Shown here: positions 10,131 to 21,258 of the stretch, one piece after another | How the letters are laid out: each line of letters starts with the position of its first letter | How positions within the stretch are numbered: the stretch's first letter is position 1 | Source: AC-32 sp963763475 | Lineage (GTDB): Bacteria > Actinomycetota > Thermoleophilia > Gaiellales > Gaiellaceae | Direction: 5' to 3' | Length of the DNA stretch: 64,000 nucleotides | NCBI GenBank assembly: GCA_963763475.1 | Contig: CAVXOR010000001.1 | Location: forward strand, 468,366-532,365 | The notes under the pieces: model-generated | Told to the model about the DNA's origin: nothing | Seen by the model: only the letters and a program-made list of their open reading frames with translations | The model's database searches: none | Translations under genes and position numbers: made by a program

Positions 10131-11325
10131 GACGTGTGGTCTCTTACGGCGCCTCGCATCGTGTCGGCTCGGGATGAGCGGACGTCTCGAACGCGTGGCA
10201 TCGACAGGATTCGGTCGATCGCCGCCTCGAACTCCTGCGCCCAGTGGTCGGGCGTCTGCCCGGCCACGCCTGGCGACGGCACGCCCGCCCATTCGCCGCC
10301 GGAGGTCGTCGTCGCGCGCGAGCAGTCGCATCCGCTCGAGCAGCGCCCCACTGTCGGCCGGCGGCACGATGAATCCGTTCATGCCGTCGGGGACACGGTC
10401 GCCGATCTCGCCGGCCGCGGTCGTCGAGATCACCGGCAATCCACACGCCATCGCCTCCGAGACGACCATCCCGAAGGGATCACCGAGCGTCGGAAAGACG
10501 AAGACGTCCGCGGCCGCGTAGAGACGTGGAAGTGCTCCATCGTCGCGAAAGCCACAGAAGACGACGTTGTCGAGCCCTGCGTCTCTGGCCTGCGCTCGGA
10601 GCATCGGCCTCGTCGCGACCGTCGCCGACGACGACGAGGCTGACGTCGCCCACATCCGGTCGTTGGAGACGCCGCAAACGCGTCGAAGAGGTAGTCAAGG
10701 CCCTTCCCTCCCCAGAGGCGGCCTACGTAGAGAACGCCGTGCCCTTGATCGCCGAGCTCCGCGCGCAAGCTCGCACGCTCGTGACTGCGAGCAGGCGCGA
10801 CGGCGCGCGTAGTGGTCGCAGTCGATCACGTGCGGCACATGGTAGATCCGCTCGTCGCAGACGCCATATCGCCGTGCGAACTCGCGACCGTCGCGACCAG
10901 CGTGAGGATGCCGTCGGCCTGCAGGGAGCACGCGTGACTTCAGCGCTTCCTTCCACCGACGACGTCGGACCCAGGCAGTCGAACGTGACCTCGACCCAGA
11001 ACGCCGTTCGGACGTCTCGCCGCCTGGCGACTCTCGATCCGACGAGGAAGTCCGGGCCTGCGTAGAGACTGACCAAGACGTCGGGCAGCACGTCTGCCGA
11101 GAAGCGGGGTCGGCAGATGCCAGCGGCGGACGTCCGCGGTCACCGTCGGCAGGTACCGGTAGGGGAAGCGCCAGCTGCGACTCGTCGACCGCCCAGCTTC
11201 GGTCGCTTTCCGTGCGCGCGGAGAACCACGCCTCGAAATCCATGTTTCCCCTGCGCGGCGACTGCGTTGAATCGATCGACCATGTACGGCGCCGGAATGT
11301 TGTTCCAGTAGACGACTCGGGTCAT
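10127..11325 (-). CDS. Family 4 glycosyltransferase, heavily frameshifted
   Basis: ATG 11325 opens MTRVVYWNNIPAPYMVDRFN, a recognisable GT4 start. The frame then changes at least six times. Recognisable pieces in order are FEAWFSARTESDRSWAVDES, WRFPYRYLPTVTADVRRWHL, LPDVLVSLYAGPDFLVGSRV, FARRYGVCDERIYHVPHVID, GVLYVGRLWGGKGLDYLFDA, VVFCGFRDDGALPRLYAAAD and DPFGMVVSEAMACGLPVIST, ending WAQEFEAAIDRILS. Order and spacing match a ~400-residue GT-B enzyme with all key regions present. The ATGA overlap with the upstream polymerase and the GTGA overlap downstream keep it in the operon. The density of breaks is the highest in the window. Confidence 0.68.
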
Positions 11326-12696
11326 CGGGACGTGACCGCCGCGACGTCGGACTCCTGCCGGATCGAGACCCGAAACGCAATCCACGCAGGAAAGACGACG
11401 AACACGAACTGCACAAACGTGTCGACCGGGCTGTTCCGCAAGCCCGATCACGATGAACCACAGCGCGAGCGAGTACAGAACCTGGACGGCGCTCGACCGT
11501 TGATGACGTCAGGAAGTACTCGAACAACGCTCGTGCTCCGATGCCCGAAGAGAACCATCCCGACGAATCGACGCCGGGAACACCGAAATCCCAGAAGAAA
11601 TACAGCAGGACCGAGAACTCGGGATTGATTCCGCCTTTCGCGCGCTCGATCGGCCAAAGCGACGCGATGAGCTTGTCTCGGGCGGAATCCGGCTTGTCGC
11701 TCCAGAGCGCGCGTGGGATCGGCCGCGACACCAGGTCGCCGAAGATCGTGCGGCCGTAGGTGTAGTGCAGCTTCTCGGGAATCTGCGTCAGCGCCGCCGC
11801 GAGCACCGGTGCCATCTCGGAATCCGGACCGGATGATGAGCGGTGCCACGATCCGGTGCGGACGCGTCGATCGGACAATCGTCTGCGCGACGCTCTCGCC
11901 TCGAGTGCCTCGCCCGCGCAGGTCGGAGAGGAACGCCGAACCGACGAGCGCGATGAGCGTCGAATACCACGAGGACGACCACCGACGGCCGCTTGTCGCG
12001 CCTGAGGTAGGTGAAGACGAGCCCGCCGCCGACGAGCGGGAAGGATCGCGATCCGGGCACCCAGCGGCACCGTCCTGAGCAGGAAGAGCGGCGCCCAAAG
12101 CGAATCGGCGACGATCAGTAGCACCTTTCGGCGGCGCTCGAGCCCCACCGCATCGAGGAGGAGCGTCGCGGGAACGAGCAGGAAGAACGAGTACCAGAGG
12201 TAGAACGTCGTCCCTGCGACGTCGCGCGAAAGCTCTGCTGTCCGGCCGCGGAAGATGAGCGACAGGTCGCGAAGCCCGGAGGAGGAGACGAGAAACGCGA
12301 CGAACGAGGCGACGCCTACGAGGCCAGATCGCGAGTGCCACCGACGACGACGCCGGGCGTAGCCAAATCGCCGACGCCCCCGCCAGCCGCTTGCGAGGCG
12401 GCCGCCGAGCGGACGTTTCGTAGGCGGCTACGAAGGCGACGCCCCGAGGAGCGCCAGGACCAGCATCTTCGTAAAGGTGGCCGAGACATCGGTCGAGGTT
12501 CGTGGACCGTCGTAGGCGAGATGATGCTAGCGATCATCGAGCGGGTCGCACGACGAACATGACGCCGTAGGCAACGCCGAAGAGCACGATCGGCTCGAAA
12601 GGATCGAAGCGGCGCCGGAGCAAGCGAAGGCCGATGGGAGCTACCAAGACACCGCCCAGTCGCGCTGAGCAAACAGATCCGTAGAGCCGTGGTCAC
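11322..12696 (-). CDS. Repeat-unit (O-antigen type) polymerase, Wzy-like, frameshifted
   Basis: A polytopic membrane protein in pieces. The GTG start at 12696 overlaps the ligase-like gene in GTGA. Near the N-terminus one frame reads LLRRRFDPFEPIVLFGVAYG then VMFVVRPA. The C-terminal half contains LHYTYGRTIFGDLVSRPIPR, ALWSDKPDSARDKLIASLWP and INPEFSVLLYFFWDFGVPGV, and the last segment is PVDTFVQFVFVVFPAWIAFR. The R-P-x-P-R-x-L-W-x-D-K-P loop and the surrounding helices are what I expect of the oligosaccharide repeat-unit polymerase family. It would link lipid-carried repeats on the outer face. Many single-base frame changes are present. Wzy families diverge strongly, so a dedicated search is needed for the exact family. 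Confidence 0.62.
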
Positions 12697-14122
12697 GATG
12701 TCGCGTCAGCCGACAACTCCGCTCCCGGGCCGCCGGACGGACGCAAGCCGGATGTGCGGCAGACGAGCGCGATCAATATGACTAGACCCAACGTCCAGCC
12801 CTTGTCTTCGAACGGATTCGTCAGGAGCGAGTTGATGATCGTCATGGTCGCGTAGTGCGACCAGAGCAAGCGTTTCTGGTCGAGGATGATTGAAGCGTAA
12901 GCTCCTCCTGAGAAAGGCCCCGTACTGAAAAGCCAAGAACAAGACGACGGCGAGGCCGGCGAGGCCGAACTTGGCCGGGAAGTCCATCGGGCTGTCGAGG
13001 ATGAACTCTGAGCGCCTCTGGCCGTTCTGTACCCGCCAATTGAAATACGTGCCGGGTCCCGAGCCGAAGAACGGATGCGCATGGAAGACCTCACTGGCGG
13101 CGTGCGTCTGCGCCTGACGGTCGAGGTAGCTCGCATCGGACGAGGTGCCACTGCTCTTCAAGATCGCAACGCGCTTGCTGATGGTCTCCGTAGACGCATG
13201 CGTCGCCTGAACTACCGAAATCGCCAGCACCGCGATCACGAGGATCGCCGCTGGGGCCAGCAAGACGAGCCGAGCAAAGCGAGCGCCGAGATTGCGACGA
13301 GCAGCGATTGCGGCGACTACTGGAGCTACGGCGAGGATCAGAGTCGAACGCGTTCCGGTAACCACGAGGAGCGCGAAACACAAGGGCAGCCAAGGCGAGC
13401 CAGCGGGTTCGGTGCTGCCTCTCGTGCAAGCCAGCCGCGGTGGCATAGGCGAAAAGCGCGGCCGGAAAGAAGAAGCTCGAAAGTGCGAACTGCGAGAACG
13501 GCAGGTTCGCGATGTTGCGCTGCTCCAGCCAGTGCGTACTGAACGATGCTGTTGCGACGAGGCCGCCGATTACGAGCAGCCGTACGAGCGCCCGCCGGCT
13601 GAACGCCCGTTGCGCGTCGAGGGCGAAGAACGGTGCCATTGCAAAGAGCAGATACGGCGCGACGTCCCGAAGCCAATCGACGCGCACGACCGCGTGATCC
13701 TTGGCGACGAGGTACGAGACGAGGATCAGTGCGGAAATCGCTACGGAGGCACGGAGGATCGGCCAGACAAACCAACGCATTGACGTGTCACTGCTCCGCG
13801 AGAAACTGAAGAGAGCGGCGCCGAAGCTGGCCATGATCCCTGCCAGGTACAACAGCTTCAGAGATCCGAAGCCGCTCGAGCTCTGGAGCGTCAGGAGCCC
13901 ACCGAACACGACGAAGAGAATGCGCACGCGCGCATCGACGAGCAGCAGGATCCCGGCAAGGAGCGCCACGGGAAGCAACGCGGCGGTGGGCTTCATCGCG
14001 ACGCCCGCTCCGATCTCGAGCGCGACGAGCACGCTCACGCCGATGGCGACGATATCGCCGGAGGGAAAGAGCGCGGGAATCCTCCACGGGCGAAGAGTCG
14101 CCCCGTCTGGTGCGCGAAGCAC
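12693..14122 (-). CDS. O-antigen ligase/polymerase family protein (Wzy_C), frameshifted
   Basis: A polytopic protein of about 475 residues starting at GTG 14122, ten bases after the flippase stop. The first ~250 residues are clean: membrane segments VAIGVSVLVALEIGAGVAMK and LLPVALLAGILLLVDARVRI, and a loop VRVDWLRDVAPYLLFAMAPF. After a frame change near 13380 comes LVVTGTRSTLILAVAPVVAA and the diagnostic periplasmic-loop motif HAHPFFGSGPGTYFNWRVQN, typical of the O-antigen ligase fold. The last helices, after another change near 12885, include TMTIINSLLTNPFEDKGWTL. With the adjacent Wzy-like gene, one protein may polymerise and the other ligate the glycan. Confidence 0.72.
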
Positions 14123-14131
14123 CTGCGACGG

Positions 14132-15540
14132 TCACGCGAGCCTTCCTGAATTGGGAGCGCTCGACGGCTCCACCGGCGGCTTTACTGAGCACTCCTCTCG
14201 CTTCCGTGGCGGGCCCCGCAGGGAGCGATCCGCGGGCCCGGGCGCTGCTCGCGACGGCGAGCAGAGCGAGGACGCCCACCTGGCGCGCCACGTAGCCGCC
14301 GGCGGCGCCCACCGGTCCTACCAGGCCACTTGCCCCGCGACAACTGCCGCAGTCCCGAGAAACGACACGCAGCCGAGACCGATGCCGAGGCGTCGATGCT
14401 CCAGACGTGCCGAATACACGTGGACGAGGAGCGGATTCGCGGCGAAAATGAAGGGGATTGCCAGGAGCATGACCTGGACCGTGGGGACGGCTTGCGAAAA
14501 CTGCGGAGCCAAAGACGATCGGCACCAGGCGCGGCGTCAGTGCAACTCCGATCGCCGCAATGACGCTTCCCGCGGCCGCGAGTAGTGCGACGATTCTCCA
14601 GGCCTGCGCGAGAGCCCGATGGCTCTCGGGCGAGAAATGGGAACAGCGCGCTGCTCATCACGACGGGATGATCACGACCGGACCCAGAGCGCGGTCACCA
14701 AGCGCGAAGTAGCCGGCGGCGACGGGTGAGAGCACGGCCAGGACGAATGTGTCCAGTCGGGGAATGATGTTCAGCGACGCGCGATTGAGCGCGAAGGGCA
14801 TCGAACGTCGAGTCACGTGCCTGACCGCAAGACGTGAGGGCCGAGCGAACATGACATCCTGGCTGCGGATGATCGAGACGACGTCGAAGCCGAGTCGCGC
14901 GATGCCGGCAACGAGGTATGCGACGCCGACCGCGAACACGTCAGCACCGCAAAGATCGACGCGGCCACGAGAACGAGGAGGAGCAGCTTCTCGAGCAGCG
15001 TCGCGCCGACGACGCGGGAGAGCCTCCGTCGCGCGCGGAAAACCGCCTCGAGCACGCTACAGGACGCGAGCAGCGCGCCGTAGGTCACAAGGGCCAGCAG
15101 CAAGACGGCCGAGCTCGGTTCGACACGCAAGGCTGCAACAGCAATGCCCGCGCCGACGATGATCGTCGCTCCGAAAACCGCGTTCACCGTCAGCGAGGCG
15201 CCGACGATGCGCCCTGCACGCCTTCGGCCGGGGAGGGGAACCTCTCCTCGCGTGATGCCGGGCCCAGGGCCGCGCAAGCTCCCGAAGCATCCACTGCGTG
15301 AAGGCCGAACTCGATGAAGATCGACAGACCGAGGCTAAGGCCAAGAAAGGCAGAGAAGAGCCCCCAATCCCTTGGGCCGAGGTCGCGGGCGAGCAGGATG
15401 GCCAACGCGGATGTCGCGATAACCGCGGCCAACTGCGAGAAGAGCAGAGCGGAGCTATCCGCTGCCCACGATCGGAACCAGGGCGGCGACCAGCCGTCAC
15501 TGCGAGGCGTGTCCGCGCTACGAGCGGTGCTCTTTGCCAT
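14132..15540 (-). CDS. Polysaccharide flippase (MOP superfamily, Wzx-like), frameshifted
   Basis: A membrane protein reconstructed from shifted pieces. ATG 15540 begins MAKSTARSADTPRSDGW, followed by LLFSQLAAVIATSALAILLA and RDLGPRDWGLFSAFLGL, the conserved first helices and loop of polysaccharide-transport MOP proteins. Later segments include ASLTVNAVFGATIIVGAGIA, NRASLNIIPRLDTFVLAVLS, PVAAGYFALGDRALGPVVII and MLLAIPFIFAANPLLVHVYS. The likely end is PNSGRLA at a TGA at 14132, just before the ligase-like start. It would flip undecaprenyl-linked repeats across the membrane. At least five frame changes interrupt it. About 470 residues if intact, normal for Wzx. Confidence 0.7.
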
Positions 15541-15594
15541 TAGAAGACTAGAAGGGGACCGCTCAGGACGGCGGCCTGCAAGCCAGCCGAGCGA

Positions 15595-17176
15595 TCAACT
15601 CGCGCGAGCGTAGCGATAACTGAGGTATCCGTAGTCACCGTCGACCTCGGCGCCCGTGACCATGAAACCCAGCTTCGCCGCGGGACACGTCGGCGAGGAC
15701 GCGGTGAAGCTCGTCGAGCATCGAAGGGCGTATCGTACGGAGGTTCGTCACGATCAGGAGCCCGTCGACGTAGTTCGTGAGCGCAAGCGCGTCTCCGACT
15801 CTTAGTAAGGGTGGCGAATCAATCAGCATGAGATCCGCGCTTGGCGTGAGGCGACCGAGCACCTGCTCCAACCCCAGCGTGAAGGCTGCATCCACCGCCC
15901 CTGGCGGAATTGTCCCGAGCGGTACGACGTGGAGCGATCCCACAGGCGATCGTCCACTTCCAGGAGGGTCCAGCTCGACCGGGGCGATGACGTCGTCGAG
16001 GTGCGCAGAGCCGAGCACGACGTCTGCAATTCCGGGCTGCATGCCGAGGTCGAAGAACCGATGCAGCGAGGCCCTGCGGAAGTCGAGGTCCACCAGGAGC
16101 ACCCTTCGACCCGCATGCGCGAACGCGACGCCGAGATTTCCGACCGTGGTCGACTTGCCCTCCCCCTCGACGGCGCTCGTGATCATCACGCGCTGGCAGC
16201 GCTGTGTGGCGGCGACGTGGCGGTCGACGCTCCGCGGCGACTCGTTCGTCCCACGCGCGGTGACGAACTCGAGGCTCATCCTCGCCATGCGAAAGGCCTC
16301 GGCATAGGGGGTCTCCGGCGCGCTGAGCATCACGAGCCGGTTCGCACGACTAAGAGCGCGCGGCGGGCGCGGCAGTCGGCCGAGTAGCCGTAGCTGCAAA
16401 CGATCCCCGACGTCGGCGGCCGACCGAAGGCGTTGATCGAGAGCATCCCTCAGGAAGGCCAGGCCGACACCAGCCATTAGGCCGAGGACGAGCGCAAAGA
16501 TCCCATTACGAACGACGGGGGAAGCGGATCGCCCGGCGCCGCCGGCCGCTCGAACGAGGTTTCCCCCAGAGGCGACGACGGCCTCGATGGCTGCAAGCTG
16601 ACCAGTGCGGTCTACGAGGCTGGCGTAGAGCGTTGTGTTCGTCGCTCCCGCCCGCCTTAGACGTGCGATGCGGGTGCGGAGCGAGTGCAGCGCGGTCTCG
16701 AGTTGCGTGGTCTGGAAGTCTTGCCTGTATGCCACATACTGGTTGGCGTACGCAGTGGCCAACAAACGCGCACGAGCTGGGCTTGGATCCGAGACGTTGA
16801 AGGTGAGGAAGTCGCTGTCGTCCGTCGAGGTGACGCTCGACTCGCCCAGGAGATCGGATGCTGACCAGTTCTTCAGCCCAACGGCGGCCACCGTCCGCTG
16901 GGCGATGGCCGGAAGCCGCGCAAACTGTGCCTGTGTCGTGAGAAGACGGGTCGAGTCGGCCTGGACCGGGTCGTTGACGCCGGACACGATCGCGGCGACG
17001 CTCTGGCGGTTGACGAGAGCCTGTGCTGACGCCTGGTATGTCGCAGGCTTACCCGTGGCCAGCAAGACGGCCACGGCCGGGGCGAGAACAAGCGGCGGAA
17101 TGAGGACCCACTTGCGTCGCCTGAGGACGCCTAGATAATCGTGCAGCGTCGAAAGTTGGTTGCCGCTCACCGTCAT
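15595..17176 (-). CDS. Wzz-type chain-length regulator fused to BY-kinase (Wzc-like), late frameshift
   Basis: This inner-membrane protein of about 526 residues controls glycan chain length and assembly through tyrosine autophosphorylation. From ATG 17176 it has TM1 (residues ~22-42), an extracellular Wzz region, TM2 (~222-241), then the cytoplasmic kinase: Walker A EGEGKST (~337-343), Walker A' VLLVDLDFRR (~359-368) and Walker B LMLIDSPP (~449-456). The unshifted frame ends without the tyrosine tail. Shifting by one base near 15680 restores GFMVTGAEVDGDYGYLSYRY and a stop at 15595, giving a four-tyrosine cluster as expected for BY-kinases. So the indel is probably an error. It is the first gene of the minus-strand assembly operon. 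Confidence 0.85.
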
Positions 17177-17483
17177 GTCGTACCCCTCACCGCCGTCCGA
17201 GTCTACCTAGGATAGTAGGGTTCCGCCCGCAAGGAAACCTCTTTCTCTCGAGGCATCGCGCCTACCTATCAACGCGATCTCAACCCACCGGCGGCGGCCG
17301 TCGCGGCGCTGCTTCGCGGCGACCTTCCCAAAGCATTGCGACCGAGCCCGGAGTCGCGCTTCGCAACCGTCTACTCAATCACAGCCCACCGTGAACGGCA
17401 GCGCGGCCGAGCACGAGATGCCTTGGCTCCGAAGGGGCGGAGCGTTCCTGAGACGGCTGCGAACCCCTGCCGTTGCCGAGGTC
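17177..17483. promoter_or_regulatory. Non-coding leader upstream of the Wzc-like gene
   Basis: This 307-base stretch has no convincing coding frame. On the minus strand, TACTAT at 17217-17212 (seen as atagta on the plus strand) is a reasonable -10 hexamer about 35 bases before the ATG at 17176, immediately followed by CCTAGG at 17211-17206. No good -35 hexamer is visible at normal spacing, so this could be an activator-dependent promoter of the assembly operon. This is inference from position and one hexamer. Confidence 0.3.
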
Positions 17484-18350
17484 TCAACTTGCCACCCGCG
17501 CCGCACCAATGCTTCCTCCTGGATACCAGTGCCGATCGGGCTCCTCGTGGAAGAATGCGAACTGTCGCCCCGTTCGCTCGGCCCACTCCAGCAGTGCGTC
17601 GGTCGAGTGTGCATTGTCCGACAGAACCAGCGCACGGGATGTTAGGTGAGCTGCCTCGTATTCGGCTGTCTCGTGTTCAAAGGCGTGCCACGAGTCATGG
17701 AGTAGAAGGTCAACCTGAGCTACTTCCGGGAGCACCTCCACACTGTTTCCGCGCACCTGATTCGTGACCTCGGCGTAGCGTCCGGTGATCAGGTAGCCGG
17801 CGTCCGGGCTGGTGTCGATGGTCGTCAACCTGCCGATGTCGTTGCGGAGCAGCGCCGCGGCGAGGACACACGATCCGAGCCCCTTATCGGTACCGGTTTC
17901 TACGATGTGCTCAGGTTTGAGAGCTCGGACGATCGCATACCAGCCGACGCGGCGACCGTAGCGCACATCGTTGTCGGCCAGGCGTCGACGGTCGCTGCTC
18001 GCGGTCCCGGTCAGGATGTGGTCTCGTAGGCCGGTGTTATCGCCGAGCTCAGCGATGTACCGCCGGGTATCGGCTACAGGTCGCTCGGTAAGCAGCGCCA
18101 CCCACCAAGCCAAGTGCTTCAGGTTCCGCGGGTGAGGTCGTAGGTGAAGTTCGTGTGTTCGCGCGATTCGATCAGCCAACGCACCGACGCCGCCATCAGT
18201 CGGCCGTTCGCCTTCGCCACGTGTTGTACCCGCATCGGGAACGCGGCCGCTGGCGCGATGCGGCTCCTCGCGACCCGGCGCCGGATTGATCAGCGTCCAC
18301 ACCAACCCTCTCGTCGCATCAAGTGGCCGTTGGGTCGACCGTGGACTCAA
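17484..18350 (-). CDS. Class I SAM-dependent methyltransferase (Methyltransf_24-like)
   Basis: The well-conserved part begins around LRPHPRNLKHLAWWVALL. It contains DVRYGRRVGWYAIVRALKP, the SAM-binding motif IVETGTDKGLGSCVLAAALL, RLTTIDTSPDAGYLI, VDLLLHDSWHAFEHETAEYE and ALVLSDNAHSTDALLEWAER. Motif I (E-T-G-T-D-K-G) and the acidic second-strand residue (TIDTS) are intact. The first ~75 residues from 18350 look unlike protein of this family, so the true start may be nearer 18140, or an indel lies near there; the N-terminus is unreliable. It could methylate a glycan or lipid acceptor. It is separated from the Wzc-like gene by the 307-base leader. Confidence 0.72.
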   Translation of the reverse strand: MSPRSTQRPLDATRGLVWTLINPAPGREEPHRASGRVPDAGTTRGEGERPTDGGVGALADRIARTHELHLRPHPRNLKHLAWWVALLTERPVADTRRYIAELGDNTGLRDHILTGTASSDRRRLADNDVRYGRRVGWYAIVRALKPEHIVETGTDKGLGSCVLAAALLRNDIGRLTTIDTSPDAGYLITGRYAEVTNQVRGNSVEVLPEVAQVDLLLHDSWHAFEHETAEYEAAHLTSRALVLSDNAHSTDALLEWAERTGRQFAFFHEEPDRHWYPGGSIGAARVAS

Positions 18351-18614
18351 CCGTATATGCTCGAAGGGAGATCATCTCCGGGTGGTGAGATCGCCGAGTG
18401 GCGCCGCCCGTTCTCGACGATCAGCACGAACACGAGGTTCTTTGCGGCCGGATGAATGCGGGGTGAGGCGTGGAGATTGGCGCCCGTCTCCCGGCGGGCG
18501 CCGCGATCATCGGGCCTGAGTTGAGGCTATCGGAGCGTGCGGCTCGTTGGCCGCGCGCAGTCGGTTCACCGTCTCCCGCAGGCGAGCAGGACCCAAACGA
18601 GGCATCACACAAGG

Positions 18615-19732
18615 TCAAGGCCCGCTGACAAAGACTCTCGGGAAGCGCTGAGGCGAGAAGCGTGAACAAAAAGCCTGGAGATTCTCCGCGTACGTCGCCG
18701 AACGCGCCGGATCCGCCAGCGCCAGAGCGGCGTCGCGCAGCGCGCGCGGGTTCGCACAATCGACCGTCAGGCTGAGTCGATGTGTCCGAACAAGGTGGCC
18801 GAGAAGGCCGAAATTGTCGGCGACTACCGGCGTTCCAACGGAGCAGGCCTCGACGAGAACGCGTGACATCCCCGCGTGCCGGGGATACGGAAGCAGCGCG
18901 CAGTCTAGCACTCGCGAGGACACGCAGCCCCTCGAAGTCGGAGTGCGTGCGAGCGCTGAGCCTCGACGTCTACCCCGCTCGCGGCCATCCCCATTGCGTG
19001 ATGCTCCAACTCGGGCAGGTACGCTTTCTTCGGAGTGCCGGCGAGCACCAGCTTCACGCTTGTCGGCTCAAGGGTGAACGCTCGGGCGAGAAGCCCTATC
19101 CCCTTCCTCGCAGCGAGCGCGCCGTAAACGACACATCCGCTGCGTTTCGGTGGTCGCTCGTTCGCCGGGAGCGCGGCCACCGGAGGCTCTGGAAGCCATC
19201 GCGCAGGCGCACCGCCGCGGGACGCCCACCCGGACGCTCCGCTACTTCGTCCAGCGTGAAGACAGTCTGCGCATCCGGGCGGCGCCGCCAGACGCGCACT
19301 GCAAGCTCTTTCGTTATGGCAACCGCTCGATCGCTCGGTGGTAGCTCGGTTCCAACCGCAGCTGGATAGTGGGCGCGGGGGTAGTACAGGAGGAGACTTG
19401 TGGGGGCTGGGAATCGGCGCTCCAGGACGAGGCGCATCACCACATGATCCGCGTAGAGGTGCAGCGCACGGTCTCCACGGCAAGCCGCATCGCGAAAGTG
19501 TGCGGCCTCGGCCGCAAGCACGCCATGGCGTCGAAGTCGGCCGCCGAGCGGAGGACGGGCATCGCCGAGCGTGAGCGTTTCCACATCGAGGGCCGTCCTC
19601 GACCGCGTCGAGCGTCGCCTGTGGCAACGCCAGCAACACCTCGGCAGAAGTACGCAGGGCCTCGACCATGCGGCGGACGTAGATCGGCCGATGACCACCT
19701 GCCGTCCAGTCGAAAGGGACGACGCGCGTCAC
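18615..19732 (-). CDS. Family 4 glycosyltransferase, frameshifted
   Basis: The likely start is GTG 19732, giving VTRVVPFDWTAGGHRPIYVR and RMVEALRTSAEVLLALP. After a frame change comes HLYADHVVMRLVLERRFPA with LLLYYPRAHYPAAVGTELP. After another comes RSGCVVYGALAARKGIGLLA with TSVKLVLAGTPKKAYLPELE. The last piece, after a change near 18930, is CALLPYPRHAGMSRVLVEAC with SVGTPVVADNFGLLGHLVR, the GT4 C-terminal domain with its conserved Glu. This GT4 subtype typically opens with a Trp-x-Ala-Gly-Gly-His motif, seen here as WTAGGH. Three frame changes are needed. About 370 residues if intact. Confidence 0.66.
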
Positions 19733-20312
19733 GGGTGCGGGCGCCGCCCCTCGTAGCGCTCTCGAAACACTGACATCGTTAGCTGGCCACGTTAGCGCGG
19801 CGGCCAATCAGCCACTTGACGCGACGCCCCCGCCTGGATCGCAGTGGAGCCCGCTATGCGATACACGGCAAGGACTGCGGCAGCGTAGGACCATTAACGG
19901 TGTGCGTTCCCCGCCCGTTGTCTAGGGGGAAAATCCTGTGGGCGGCGAATGGAGCGTCGATCCAGCACAAAGCACCGGCCGATTCAGCCACTACACCGGC
20001 TCAGATACGTACAGCCTGAACTACCAAGACCACAGACCTGCGCAACTTTCATGCTTACGCTCCAGGGGACGTTCATGTTCCGGCTAGGACTCTCCCCCGA
20101 CTTCACGTTGGGTGCTCTGAGAGGGCCCGCCGGGAGGGAGACGCAGCGGCGTTCGTCGCCGTTCGTGCGTACCGAGCCTTCGCCGATCCTGCGCCAGTCC
20201 TACGCCAGTCCCGCGTCTTTCTCGCGCGTTCACGCGGCGTTCGATCGCGTAAGCGCTCGAGCTCGGTCGCGGGATCAAGCGCGAGCGCCCTCGGCTGATA
20301 CACCTCGGAGTC
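19733..20312. other. 580-base intergenic region between divergent genes
   Basis: No frame here looks coding on either strand. It separates the minus-strand GT4 (start 19732) from the plus-strand methyltransferase (ATG 20313), so it should carry divergent promoters. A G-rich element CTAGGGGG lies at 19922-19929. I see no confident -35/-10 pair, tRNA or strong hairpin. Confidence 0.4.
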
Positions 20313-21190
20313 ATGGAATCGTTTCGCCCCCGGCGCTGTCCGCTCTGTACATCGAAGAATGTTCGTACGAAAGGATGCATCCTGCACCCACCTCGACCGA
20401 CCGTGGCGGGCGTACCCATCAGCCTTGGGGATGCAGAGTTCTTCCTCGCCGCGTGCGACGACTGCGGCCTGCACTACAAAGATCCACCGATCGATGAGGA
20501 GAAGCTGTTGAAGTGCTATGAGGCGGCACGCCCGAGTCATTGGGGCGAGCACCCCGACCCTCTCATTCGACGCTTCGACGTCGTCCGCGACCTCCTGCAA
20601 ACGCACTCTCGCGGGCGCGCGATTCTCGACGTTGGTTGCTTTAACGGAGCATTTCTGGAGTGGCTCAGCGAGGATTGGAAGAAGTTCGGCGTAGAGCCAA
20701 ACACGGAAGCGGCGTCGATCGCCAGGCTGCGCGGTGTCGATGTCGTTGGGACGGTGCTCGGCGACGTCGTCGGTCGGAGCCGCTATGACGCTCTTCGCTT
20801 CTCTACGTTGTAGAGCATGTGTCTGATCCGCAGCGCTTCTTTAGCGACGCACAACAATGTTTGAATCCCGGTGGTATTTGGGTCATCGTCACTGCTGACG
20901 TTGGCTCCTTCCCCTGGCGGCTAGAGGGGCATCGTCACTGATACTGCTCTCTCCCCGAACATGTCGCGTTTTATTCACAGAAAACGATGCGATGGATTGG
21001 TTCAGAACTAGGGACGCTTAGTGTCGAATCTCGGCTCCTAAGCCATCACCAATGCAACATTGCAACCCGAGTAATAGAGTTGGGGCAAGAATGTGTCATA
21101 CGCCGTGATTGTGTATGCGCGAGGCTTCGGTATCCCAGTGTCGCAGAGTCGCGTTGTGGGCCGACGTGCTCCTATATGGCTTTCGGCTAG
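20313..21190 (+). pseudogene. SAM methyltransferase with N-terminal zinc-ribbon-like motif, decayed
   Basis: ATG 20313 begins MESFRPRRCPLCTSKN, then FFLAACDDCGLHYKDPP: two Cys pairs forming the zinc-binding head of the methyltransferase subtype also present at 36011-37069. Motif I is RAILDVGCFNGAFLEWLSED. The first frame stops at about 20813. A neighbouring frame resumes with VVEHVSDPQRFFSDAQQCLN and PGGIWVIVTADVG, then GHRH, a TGA at 20939-20941, and YCSLPEHVAFYSQK, ending at 21190. The family normally has Trp at the TGA position (HRHWY-SLPEHV). So one frameshift and one nonsense change are needed to restore it. The second half has visibly lower GC than its neighbours, suggesting transferred, decaying DNA. 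Confidence 0.65.
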
Positions 21191-21258
21191 AGACCATCGG
21201 TTCTACGCGATGCGCACGATCGAGTCCTAGCGGACGTCTTCGTGCGCGGAAGTAGAGT

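Noticed and set aside
20939..20941. TGA decoded as tryptophan
   Set aside because: Dozens of genes here stop at TGA through GTGA/ATGA overlaps, so the standard code is in use. A point change or sequence error is the simple explanation.
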